This document shows, in pieces, positions 10,790-20,906 of a stretch of 64,000 nucleotides of DNA. The DNA comes from Glandiceps talaboti (Eukaryota > Hemichordata > Enteropneusta > Spengelidae): contig NC_135559.1 in NCBI RefSeq assembly GCF_964340395.1, forward strand, positions 24,966,104 to 25,030,103, read 5' to 3'. Each line of letters begins with the position of its first letter. Within the stretch, counting starts at the first letter, position 1. Made by a program: the position numbers and the translations under genes. The notes beneath the pieces were generated by a model. The model worked only from the letters and a program-made list of their open reading frames with translations. It had not been told where the DNA came from and made no database searches.

Positions 10790-10891
10790 AGTACAGAGTT
10801 CACAGAGTTCCCAGTGTATCCTACTACTTTCTTGTATCGTCATTACTATCACTGCTGTTTTCGAACCCCTTTCAATTGTGAATCATCCACA
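10790..10891 (+). repeat. Partial 3' LTR of the BEL/Pao element
   Basis: 102 bp matching the end of the 5' LTR (9044-9145), ending CATCCACA. The upstream ~156 bp of the LTR are absent because of the internal deletion. Confidence 0.85.
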
Positions 10892-11140
10892 GATGCCTTC
10901 CATGTTCTGATGACTCAAAGACATTCAAAAGTGTGGCCTAAATTTCATAATTTGGATCGCCCAAACAGATGTTTTGAATTCCACAATGCCATTATCAGGT
11001 GGTTGCAAGATCGTAACTTGGGATGGCAAAAGCAGAAATAATCCTTGGGAGAACAGTTTGCCAGCGTTCATGGGGAATGTTTATGGGTGATCGATCCACC
11101 AGTTGTGTGTTTCCATAACCCCCCCATCACCGCATCATTT
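10892..11140 (+). pseudogene. Unidentified coding-like fragment
   Basis: Starting at the LTR end, one frame reads TDAFHVLMTQRHSKVWPKFH and continues with an aromatic- and charge-rich composition to a TAA at about 11039. It then stays open in the same frame (EQFASVHGECLWVIDPP) to another TAA near 11147. Composition and continuity look protein-like, but I recognise no family. It may be part of a gene interrupted by the BEL insertion or of another mobile element. Confidence 0.3.
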
Positions 11141-11204
11141 TTTTAATTACCTTAGGACGAGAAACAAAACCTTTTTTTTTTTGCCTTATATGCTTAATAT
11201 TTCT

Positions 11205-11545
11205 TCATCTATACACCCCCAAATGCATCCCCATTAAATTTCATCAAAAATCTGCTTAGTAGTTTTGGAAGTAAAGATTTTTTACCAAAACATCATGTCA
11301 TGAACAATTTTAATCTACAAACCCCTAGGAACATTCCCACAAAATTTCAGACCAATCTGCCCAGTAGTTCTTGAGTTTAAATGACACAAATCACACACCT
11401 GTGATGTGATCATTTTACTTTGAATAATTTCCCAACTAGACAACAAAAGTAATGTCCCCCACCAAATACAATGTACCAAGTCATTTGGTTTGGTAGTTTT
11501 TGAGTTTAAGTTGTCCACACACAGACAAACACAGACAGATGGACA
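11205..11545 (+). repeat. Family D copy, partial
   Basis: Matches the body of the copies at 14178-14700 and 62400-62790: CTTAATATTTCTTCATCTAT, the CAGCCCAATCTG-type block, CCCAGTAGTT, then a tail of CACACACAGACAAACACAGA. No coding capacity. The sequence that follows to about 11600 (AATTCAGTTTTGCTAAAAAG) may be its 3' end. Confidence 0.75.
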
Positions 11546-12014
11546 CCATCTTGCCTACTGAATTTTCTCAATTCAGTTTTGCTAAAAAGCTAAAGGCTTT
11601 GCACTTACAGAAGTTTCTATTTTTATCTTAATTCACTACTCACCTGCAAATTTCACCATCAGGCCATTTGATTCGCACATCTCCAGCTTCTTTTCTTATG
11701 TCAATTACTATCTCTGATTCTGTTTTAGCTTGTCCCTAAGAATTCAATTCAAAAATGAAGAAATGGGATAGGGAAGTTAACAAAATTGTAAAATGCAACA
11801 GATGTTACAGTACGAGTCCTCACGTAGCCAGCATATACCAAAATCTGGGCTGTGCTGTTGGGCTGGGCTCTTAGCCAGGTTGGGCTGTGCACTTGAATAA
11901 TGAACTTGAATCATAATATATAACAAGCAACCTAGCAGTCATAATAGCTTCAATGAGAATTTTTTTTAAAATCCCACGTATTAAAATTGAGCATAATCTG
12001 TACCACATCATTTT
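11546..12014. other. No gene recognised
   Basis: AT-rich DNA with no motif I can support. Confidence 0.5.
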
Positions 12015-12281
12015 TACCTTCTGTAAGGAAGGTCTTAATAATATATAGCGATGAAGTCTGTGTGTCTGTGCGTGTGTGTGTGTCTGTATCACGATTCCGA
12101 AAAAATGGCTGCAGCAATTCAAACGAAATTTCATAGACATCTTAATAGGGTAATGGCAAGAACTGATTAGGTTTTGGTAATAATCCGATGAATATTAATG
12201 ACCAATTTGAGTAATTAATCGATCGAACGAGTATAAAGTTGGCGTCAGATTCAGATTCAGATTCAGGTAGCGTTATCTTAT
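12015..12281 (+). repeat. Interspersed repeat family A, copy 2
   Basis: Matches 73-337 almost base for base, including the CAGATT hexamer run at the 3' end. The alternating foldback units found after copy 1 are absent here, so the 265-bp unit is the mobile module. Confidence 0.8.
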
Positions 12282-13208
12282 CATTACAGCCTTTTTATCT
12301 CTGGACTACATTAGTTCATATTTAGACTAGAGAAATAGTACCTCATAAACAAGGGAAGTTTAGCTTTTATGTCAACAAAGTAGATTACATCCTTGAGTGT
12401 CAATTTTATCAGGCCCCTACCCTCCTGGGACTACTTTTTTTATTTTTCTTTAAACACACATGAACATAATGTTAATTTGAAAAGACAATGAGCGCAGCAT
12501 AGGCATAGATACAAAAATTAAGTGTTGAATATATATCTGAAACTCACTTATTAAATAAAAGCTATACCATGATTTCATGTGAAACAAATAAATATGAAAA
12601 ATATAACAAGACTAGAATACTGTATGTGTACATGTATATATGAATGTATATATATATACAAATGTATATATTATGTAATATAAAGTGTGGTAAATAATTA
12701 CACATTTTCAATTTCAGTCACAAATTATTGCTTTGATTTCAAACATTTACTAGTATGTTGACACGAAGTGGTTGCTATAGGTAACTCTAACATACAACAA
12801 TTAAAATAAGAATTACACATGATGAAATCCAGCCAAATGCATAACATAAAAAACTTTTGAAAACAACAACACCTGACATAATATGAAGCATAACAAATTA
12901 TGATATTCATCAAATAATGATATAAAACTGTGGTATTTGAAATAAGTACTCATATTCAGAATATTTTCCATAAGTTTCTGTTTCCTGAACATTTCAGCTG
13001 AGAAATAAACTTTTAGTTATGATGAATAAAAAAAACCCTGACACTATTCTTGAACTTAGAAATACATAAAGCTATCAGAATTCATAGACATAAGTTAAAC
13101 AATCATCTAAACATTGGACACGACAAAAGTTCTCCAATATTTTGACATCCAAAATTTCATATACAAAAGTGTAGTTAATAATTTTCGTTTCAGGGCAATT
13201 TTCACAAT
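12282..13208. other. No gene recognised
   Basis: AT-rich sequence with a short TATA-rich stretch at about 12640-12680. Minus-strand ORFs are short and without signature. It lies downstream of the pseudogene on the minus strand and could hold its 3' flank. Confidence 0.5.
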
Positions 13209-14164
13209 TCAGATACATGTACATCTTTCCTCATACTGCTCACTGGTGAGACAAGAACTAAATATTTCTTTGTTGACACACCTTTTGTATTGTAGGTAAT
13301 TTTTTCCTTCCACCATTATCACAAATACTAGTTTATGGAAAAGATTATTGGTTTCATTACTTTCATCACATTTGAGCTGCATGGCCAGTTTACTTGCAAA
13401 TGTGTACAATGGTAATGATCCTGATGTATCACAAGCTTTTCTAAGTTCAACACATTTTTTCCTCACACTGTATACTCAGAATACTTTTTGAATTTGAAGA
13501 GCAGCAGCATGTTCCCTGCAAAACTTATTGAAAGCATCAGCTGCTTCTCGAGAGTCTTCACTCTCCTTAATCAAACTCATTTGATACTTGATACCTTTCT
13601 AAATATGAAAGAACTGTGCTAAAATTGGATCCTGTTTATATGCACCCCCATGTCTTGTAGAGTGCTGAAAGTACAAGCGGGAGTGTTGATAATTGGCATG
13701 CTCCCTACCCTGAGACTGCAATCTGCCAATTGGAAAAGGAAGAGTTTCCATTAATTGTGGCACAATATCTATATACTTCATCATGTAGGGTGGGAGAGCT
13801 TCATAACCATACCGCATTTTATATAACTGATAAAAAACTTCTGTACTTTCCTTATATTTTGTGATGTCTTCCTGTGAGTGTTTAAAATGCTTCTTGTCAA
13901 CAAAGATACATGTATCAGGCTTATCTGTTAATAATTCTGTCATTTTCTCTTCATTATCTATTCGGATCATCTGGTAGAAACTGTTCCAAATTAATTTGAC
14001 CAGGTCAAGCTATGAATACGAATCATCAAGATGCAAGGCAGCCCTTACATTTTGGGGCAACACAAAACTACAGGACATTTCTGACACCACACCCTGAAGA
14101 GGATGTGGAAAAGAATCATCTTCTCCTTCCGATGGAGGACTTATAATTGCCAGGGCATGATCAG

Positions 14165-14735
14165 CATTTAAAGTTAAAGTTTCAGACTCATTGACCAAGT
14201 ATTTTTTGAGATATAAGTTTTTGACCAAAATTGAACATTTTACACCTAATTTGCATATCACTCATGAATCATTGTATGCTTAATATTTCTTCATCCATAC
14301 ATCCCTAGATGCATTCCCATTAAATTTCAGCCCAATCTGCTCAGTAGTTTTGGAATTATAGATTTTTAACCAAAAAGATACATTTTTAGCCGTAATTTGC
14401 ATATTACTGATAGAATCATCATGTCATGAACAAATCTTACTTTACAGCCCCTTAAGAATGTTCCCACCAAATTTCGCACCAATCTGGCCAGTAGTTTCTG
14501 AGTTTAAGTTTTTTGACCAAAAATCACATTTTTTGACCAAAATCACACACACCTGTGATGCGATCATTTTGATTTGAACAATTTCCCAACTAGACACCCA
14601 AGGTAATGGACTCACCAAATATCATGGCAATCGGTTCAGCAGTTTTTGACTTTAAGTTGTTTACACACACACACACACAGACAGACAGACAGACAGACGC
14701 GGGGCGATGCCTATAGAAGAAAATATATATAAATG
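14165..14735 (+). mobile_element. Family D interspersed element inserted in the pseudogene
   Basis: Body blocks in order: TTTTTGAGATATAAGTTTTT, ACACCTAATTTGCATAT, CTTAATATTTCTTCATCCAT, AATTTCAGCCCAATCTGCTC, CAAATATCATGGCAATCGGT, then a tail of (CA)n and (CAGA)n at 14661-14697. The tail ends GCGGGGCGATGCCTATAG. It splits the minus-strand reading between PLYIF and LNADHAL and is not a multiple of three. The coding homology on the two sides suggests that part of the gene was lost with the insertion. Clear target duplications are not visible. Confidence 0.75.
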
Positions 14736-16251
14736 CCTATATAAAAATGTACAATGGCCAAATTTCTTTCGTGATGTGGAAACTCATTTTATTCAGCAAC
14801 ATTTCAGTACACAAGCAATTCATTGCAACATAGGTACTCATCTGTCCCCCAATCTCACGTCCATCTCCATAAATTTTCCAATGCTGCATTGCTTTTTTTT
14901 CAAGAAATTTGTATCTAAATATGAGCACCTGAAACATCATCTCTGGGTCTATGAACCACCCCGTAGCAGTGCGTCTAGGTAGCAACACTGCCTGAAATTC
15001 ATGCTTGATATTAGCCTTAGAACGGAGTACATCTCTACGTTTAGGAATAATGCCCGGCAACAGTTTTCGTAATTCCTCAGTCAACCTTACACCAGAAGAA
15101 TTTTCTTCTAAGTTTACAAAATCTGCTTCAGAAAGTTTTAAAACTGGTGAACTGTCAGAATCCTGAAATAATTGATTGAAAATTACTTTTCTTTTTAAAA
15201 TTCCTGACAGACTGATCATTGCTATGATGTCATCATTGGTGAAATACCCATCAAACTTATTTTTTTCAGTGGATTTATCTTCCAATGAAAACAAGGATGA
15301 AAGGACATTTATAAACTTGGATCTGTCTTGACTTGTTGATTGTTTAGCAAATCTCTTCAGTGCTGTCGATAGCTTTGTAGTTAGTGATTTCTTGCTTTTC
15401 AATCTTGTAGCAAATCCTAATTTGTTTCTAACAGTTGAGTTTTTCAGGGGTGGACTACCTGGTGTATTAGTGATCACACTAGACTTTCTCTGTACTTCTG
15501 TTCTTATCAGTGTCTTTAGCTGATTTCTTATGGCTAAATTTGCTATCATTTCTTCTTGAACAATTGCGGCAAGCCCAGTTCTTAAAGTCTCTTTTGCTTT
15601 TTTGTTCCCTCCCCTGAACTGACAAAGAATTAAATTAAGTGAAGATATTCTGATAAACTTTTTTCCATTCATGTAGCTTTGTATTGCATCCTTCCACAGA
15701 TTTTTTTCTAGGCATCTGTCTATAAACTTATATCCTTCCTTCCTTACATGTGGAAGCAAGCCTGCTAATTAAAAACTATGTTTAGTGTCAATAAAAATTT
15801 CATCTGCAAGAATAATCTCTATTATCTGCCCCATGATGTGCACTTGCCCTGATTTTAAAGAATTTTGATTGGGAAAGATCTTAGAATTGTGTTCAGACAG
15901 CACATCTTGCGATGCACCTAGTGCTTGGTCTTTTTTGAGAACATGTCCCCCTTTAATCTTGAGTATGATAGCCTGTGCAGATATTACTTTGATCATTTGT
16001 TTATGTTTACACATGTATTTCTTGTCAACTTTCTTGGATGAGGTTAGCGGATCTCAACCCTGATTAACAAGTATTTTGTTAAAACCTTTGAAACCAACCT
16101 TTTTTATTTGCCTGTCACACCCAATGAAATAAAAAATACAGGTACATATAAATGAATCACACCCATTATACTGATAATATATACCATTTTGGGCATTTCT
16201 TGAAGTATTGACTTGGACTTTTTGGACACTATATGCTGAATCAGAAATATC

Positions 16252-18835
16252 ATTGGTACGTGTACTACTATCCCCTCTATTTGTTGGCTTGTAAATATCA
16301 CTTGTGCTTCTATCAAGTCTATATACTACCTTAGAAATATCACTACTGCTTCTATCCAATCTATTTACTGGGTCAGAAATATCATTACTGCTTCTATCCA
16401 ATCCATTCATTGGCTCAGAAATATCACTACTGCTTCTATCCAATCCATTCATGGGCTCAGAAATATCACTACTGCTTCTATCCAATCCATTCATGGGCTC
16501 AGAAATATCACTACTGCTTCTATCCAATCCATTCATTGGCTCAGAAATATCACTACTGCTTCTATCCAATCCATTCATGGGCTCAGAAATATCACTACTG
16601 CTTCTATCCAATCTATTCATTGGCTCAGAAATATCACTACTGCTTCTATCCAATCTATTTACTGGGTCAGAAATATCACTACTGCTTCTATCCAATCCAT
16701 TCATGGGCTCAGAAATATCACTACTGCTTCTATCCAATCCATTCATTGGCTCAGAAATATCACTACTGCTTCTATCCAGTCCATTTACTGGGTCAGAAAT
16801 ATCACTACTGCTTCTATCCAATCTATTTACTGGGTCAGAAATATCACTACTGCTTCTATCCAATCTATTTACTGGGTCAGAAATATCACTACTGCTTCTA
16901 TCCAATCCATTCATGGGCTCAGAAATATCACTACTGCTTCTATCCAATCTATTTACTGGGTCAGAAATATCACGACTGCTTCTATCCAATCCATTCATTG
17001 GCTTCGAAATATCACTACTGCTTCTATCCAATCTATTCATTGGCTCAGAAATATCACTACTGCTTCTATCCAATCTATTTACTGGGTTAGAAATATCACT
17101 ACTGCTTCTATCCAATCCATTCATGGGCTCAGAAATATCACTACTGCTTCTATCCAATCTATTTACTGGGTCAGAAATATCACGACTGCTTCTATCCAAT
17201 CCATTCATTGGCTTCGAAATATCACTACTGCTTCTATCCAATCTATTCATTGGCTCAGAAATATCACTACTGCTTCTATCCAATCCATTCATTGGCTTCG
17301 AAATATCACTACTGCCTCTATCCAATCTATTTACTAGCTTAGAAATATCACTACTGCTTCTATCCAATCTATTTACTGGGTCAGAAATATCACTACTGCT
17401 TCTATCCAATCTATTTACTGGGTCAGAAATATCACTACTGCTTCTATCCAATCCATTCATTGGCTTAGAAATATCATTACTGTTCTATCCAATCTATTTA
17501 CTGGGTTAGAAATATCACTACTGCTTCTATCCAATCCATTCATGGGCTCAGAAATATCACTACTGCTTCTATCCAATCTATTTACTGGGTCAGAAATATC
17601 ACTACTGCTTTTATCCAATCTATTTACTGGGTCAGAAATATCACTACTGCTTCTATCCAATCTATTTACTGGGTCAGAAATATCACTACTGCTTCTATCC
17701 AATCTATTAACTAGCTTAGAAATATCACTACTGCTTCTATCCAATCTATTTACTGGGTCAGAAATATCACTACTGCTTCTATCCAATCCCTTCATTGGCT
17801 TAGAAATATCACTACTGCTTCTATCCAATCCATTCATTGGCTTACAAATATCACTACTGCTTCTATCCAATCCATTCATTGGCTTACAAATATCACTACT
17901 GCTTCTATCCATCTATTTACCTGGTCAGAAATATCACTACTGCTTCTATCCAATCTATTTACTGGGTCAGAAATATCACTACTGCTTCTATCCAATCCAT
18001 TCATTGGCTCAGAAATATCACTACTGCTTCTATCCAATCTATTTACTGGGTCAGAAATATCACTACTGCTTCTATCCAATCTATTAACTAGCTTAGAAAT
18101 ATCACTACTGCTTCTATCCAATCTATTTACTGGGTCAGAAATATCACTACTGCTTCTATCCAATCTATTTACTGGGTCAGAAATATCACTACTGCTTCTA
18201 TCCAATCTATTTACTGGGTCAGAAATATCACTACTGCTTCTATCCAATCTATTCATTGGCTCAGAAATATCACTACTGCTTCTATCCAATCTATTCATTG
18301 GCTCAGAAATATCACTACTGCTTCTATCCAATCCATTCATTGGCTCAGAAATATCACTACTGCTTCTATCCAATCTATTCATTGGGTCAGAAATATCACT
18401 ACTGCTTCTATCCAATCCATTCATTGGCTCAGAAATATCACTACTGCTTCTATCCAATCTATTCATTGGCTCAGAAATATCACTACTGCTTCTATCCAAT
18501 CCATTCATTGGCTCAGAAATATCACTACTGCTTCTATCCAATCTATTCATTGGCTCAGAAATATCACTACTGCTTCTATCCAATCCATTCATTGGCTCAG
18601 AAATATCACTACTGCTTCTATCCAATCTATTCATTGGCTCAGAAATATCACTACTGCTTCTATCCAATCTATTCATTGGCTCAGAAATATCACTACTGCT
18701 TCTATCCAATCTATTCATTGGCTCAGAAATATCACTACTGCTTCTATCCAATCCATTCATTGGCTCAGAAATATCACTACTGCTTCTATCCAATCTATTC
18801 ATTGGGTTAGAAATATCACTACTGCTTCTATCCAA
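16252..18835 (-). repeat. 42-bp coding minisatellite, about 60 units
   Basis: The unit on the minus strand encodes LDRSSSDISEPMNG or variants, with E/D/K at position 10, P/L at 11, M/V at 12 and G/R at 14. Units are highly uniform, with fewer than a handful of differences each, and fade at the 16.25-16.33 kb side (LDRSTSDIYKPTNR). Blocks are themselves duplicated: rare variants CACGACTGC at 16971 and 17181 are exactly 210 bp (five units) apart. The plus-strand ORFs across the array are antisense shadows. The encoded repeat is Ser/Asp-rich and polar, likely disordered. Confidence 0.95.
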
Positions 18836-19097
18836 TCCACTTAAGGAACTCTCAAGAGTAACTTGTACATCCGGGTAGAGTTGAATTGCCCCAGTAGTAA
18901 GGAATATAGGAATGCGAGACCACTAGATTGACAACCCTTAAGCATTTTAACTTTTAAAAAAATTGTTTAATCTATATTAAATTTTAGTAAATACAAACAT
19001 GACCTTGTTGTTTGATAGTTAAGGGTATCTGGAACGACAATGAACGACAACTCTCTGAATTAAGACAATCATTTGAACAAATGTTTTAAATATATTT

Positions 19098-19481
19098 ATG
19101 ATAGTATATACCATGAGGAATAACTGTATTACTTGTGGTAGGTCGGCACCTGAATTCAAATGTGAAATTTGCAACAAGTGTTTTAAACATAAACATAATT
19201 TTATTAAACATGAAAATATAAAACATGAAAATATAAAACACTTCTGTGAGAATAATAAATATGAATATCCTGATGTATGTCTAACATGTGATCATGTTTT
19301 TACCGAGTTCACATGTGATAAATGCGGGTTTGCATATAAATATGAGTGTCATTTAAAGAAATATCTTAACAGAGGAACACCTTGTGTTAAAGAACCTAAG
19401 AGATATTTCTGTGATTGTGGTTTAGAATTAGGTAGTTTTTTTGCATTGTATAGACATAAAAAGAAAAGTTGTAAGTTGTGA
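19098..19481 (+). CDS. Small Cys/His-rich finger-like protein, possibly viral
   Basis: A 127-residue AT-rich ORF with CxxC pairs followed by His pairs. Residues 14-17 give CITCG, FKCEICNKCFKHKHNFIKH is a near-classical C2H2 finger, FTCDKCGFAYKYECHLKKY is a second, and FCDCGLELGSFFALYRH a third. The spacing suggests zinc-binding modules as in DNA-binding proteins. It is followed at 67 bp by an ORF carrying a motif known from large DNA viruses, and both share strong A/T bias and short intergenic AT-rich spacing. That is how compact viral or Polinton-like genes look. No intron or frameshift is visible. The function is not determined, and a host or transposon finger protein remains possible. Confidence 0.5.
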   Translation: MIVYTMRNNCITCGRSAPEFKCEICNKCFKHKHNFIKHENIKHENIKHFCENNKYEYPDVCLTCDHVFTEFTCDKCGFAYKYECHLKKYLNRGTPCVKEPKRYFCDCGLELGSFFALYRHKKKSCKL

Positions 19482-19548
19482 AATACCAATTGAACAAATA
19501 AATATTATATAAATATGGATTAAAATATATATCTTATTTATATATAAC

Positions 19549-19665
19549 ATGGATAAGATTCGTAACCCACTCACTAACCGAATGATAAAAGTCGGTGGTC
19601 ATGTTTACTTTAAGCTTATACAGAATGGTGTTTTACAACACATTCCTAATACTGCATCTTTATGA
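19549..19665 (+). pseudogene. Virus-like motif ORF, first half, ended by TGA
   Basis: Begins at the ATG at 19549 after an AT-rich leader and encodes 38 residues before the TGA at 19663. It carries NPLTNRMIKVGGHVYFKL. This pattern, NP-x-T-x-R-x-I-K-V-G-G-x-x-Y-x-x-L, is a recurrent short motif in proteins of iridovirus-, mimivirus- and phycodnavirus-like large DNA viruses. The next ORF continues in the same frame after the stop, so this is probably one gene broken by a nonsense change. Confidence 0.5.
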
Positions 19666-19677
19666 GAAGAGAATATT

Positions 19678-20115
19678 TTGGATTGGCCAGTACCTGATAA
19701 TCTTCCTCGACCATTAACAGAAGAATACATCATGAATCCTATCACCAAACATATGGTTAAAGTAGGTAATGGTACATATCAAACTCTTATTAACAGAGGT
19801 TACCGGTATGTAGGTGGTGTTTTTATACCACTCAGATACTATGAACTTGAGAGAGCTTTAAATGGATATGTGAAGTCATATGAAATTGATATAACTGAGA
19901 ACGAACCTCAAACACAATTAACTGAAAATAAATCGTTCATAAAGGAAATCTTAGAACAAAGTTTACAAGATACAGGTGGAATTAATATATTAACCTTGAA
20001 GATAAAATTTGTTAAAAGTGGTAAAAATATGGAGGAGATAACAAGTGATGGTTATTTTAATAAACAGAGACTGGCATTTCCAGGGTTAGGTAGATTTGTA
20101 CCAAATATTAGTTAA
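19678..20115 (+). pseudogene. Virus-like motif ORF, second half
   Basis: In the same frame as the ORF that ends at 19663 and lacking its own ATG at the front (the nominal start is TTG; the first ATG codes the M of YIMNPITKH). It carries a second copy of the motif, NPITKHMVKVGNGTYQTL, followed by INRGYRYVGG. It then has a charged, helix-prone region and ends GLGRFVPNIS. The two copies are about 57 residues apart. No catalytic motif is recognised. An endogenous large-virus or Polinton/adintovirus-type gene is the best guess; a host origin is not excluded. Confidence 0.5.
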
Positions 20116-20131
20116 GAGCCTGATTGATATA

Positions 20132-20906
20132 GTAATGGGTACAAAATACAAGTTGCGAGGAAATTCTACATAGTACCACATGCATAGTTGCAGATAAAAT
20201 CTACATAACTACAAACACGGAAGTCTTGTGTGCCAAGTGTCCATTGTATATTCAATATGGCAACAAGTTTGAGTCATACTCGCCAAGGTAAGAATGTTGA
20301 TTTTTGATTCCCAAAATCGAAAATACATATTCATGTAGTGAGGGTTCTGGGAAGAATGAGTTAACAGACGAACATGGAAAATTTCATTGATCAATTCCAC
20401 AATTTGTGAGAGGAGTTAACAAAAAAAAATTTCTACCATGGGGATGTCTTGTTCTAAAACACACAAACGATCCCAATACGAATAAATGTACATGTATAGC
20501 ATACCATAACGTAAGAATCAGATAAAAAATTAATAGTGTCAGCTGGCTGGCTTTAAGTGTTGCATGTGGCAGCTTGTATAGGATATGCTAATGTGTAGCA
20601 ATGTGTATTGGGCTCATCAACCCCACGGTAGAACAATTTTTTGGCTAACTCCTCACAAACAGTGGAATCAATCAATGAAATTTTCCATATTGGTCCGTCA
20701 ACTCACATTCATCCCGAAACGCTCGCTATAGGAATACATATTTTCGATTTTTGGAATTAGAAATCTACTAATTCTTAGTACCTTAGTGACAATTACTCAA
20801 ACTTGCCACAATGAACACTGGGAATGCTGGGTAGATTTTGAACTAACATCCTTGTACATGGTACTCTCTAGAATTTCTTCGCAACTTGTATTTTAGTACC
20901 CATTAC
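20132..20906. mobile_element. 775-bp foldback element
   Basis: Long terminal inverted repeats of about 280 bp: 20132 onward reads GTAATGGGTACAAAATACAA and the right end is its diverged complement, ending TTAGTACCCATTAC at 20906. The arms match again around ATGGAAAATTTCATTGATCA (about 20372) and AATCAATGAAATTTTCCAT (about 20670), and around ATACATATTTTCGATTTT. The central ~200 bp are unique. There is no coding capacity. It begins 16 bp after the stop of the virus-like ORF. An unambiguous target duplication is not seen. Confidence 0.8.

Larger units (their letters stand above)
8888..10891 (+). mobile_element. BEL/Pao-type LTR retrotransposon, internally deleted
   Basis: A 5' LTR, a primer-binding site, a long gag ORF and the start of a protease domain are present. 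The protease then stops abruptly at about 10789 and the last 102 bp of the LTR follow directly. Most of pol (RT, RNase H, integrase) and the first part of the 3' LTR are missing, so this copy is non-autonomous. The deletion removes one insertion boundary, and the flanking bases do not show a matching target duplication. Confidence 0.85.
13209..18929 (-). pseudogene. Large unidentified gene remnant with coding minisatellite
   Basis: Reading 5' to 3' on the minus strand, a frame opens near 18929 (IPIFLTTGAIQLYPDVQV), preceded by TGTCAATCTAG, a plausible splice acceptor. It then crosses about 60 copies of a 14-residue repeat and continues through unique sequence: a lysine-rich segment, a long helical segment (15759-14990), and WKIYGDGREIGGQMSTYVAM (about 14870-14810). 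A family D insertion occupies about 14178-14720. The frame resumes at LNADHALAIISPP and runs to LPFPIGRLQSQGREHANYQH and ends about 13209. In-frame stops interrupt it at 16054 (TGA), 15769 (TAA), 14010 (TAG), 13599 (TAG) and 13476 (TGA), but no frameshift is needed outside the array. Two single-base losses sit in the array near 17483 and 17912. The GDGRE and GREHAN blocks resemble conserved acidic blocks of an uncharacterised, repeatedly duplicated invertebrate family. A transposon origin is possible, not shown. Confidence 0.7.

Noticed and set aside
16304-18835. Long plus-strand ORFs rich in Leu, Ser and Tyr across the 42-bp array
   Set aside because: They are antisense shadows of the minus-strand coding minisatellite. 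A 42-bp period leaves several frames open.
13209-18929. Active gene with stop-codon readthrough or selenocysteine
   Set aside because: All three stop types occur, a mobile element splits the frame, and the array has two frameshifts; a pseudogene is simpler.
20132-20906. Foldback as terminal repeat of the virus-like segment
   Set aside because: Both arms lie on the same side of the ORFs and there is no matching arm upstream of 19098.
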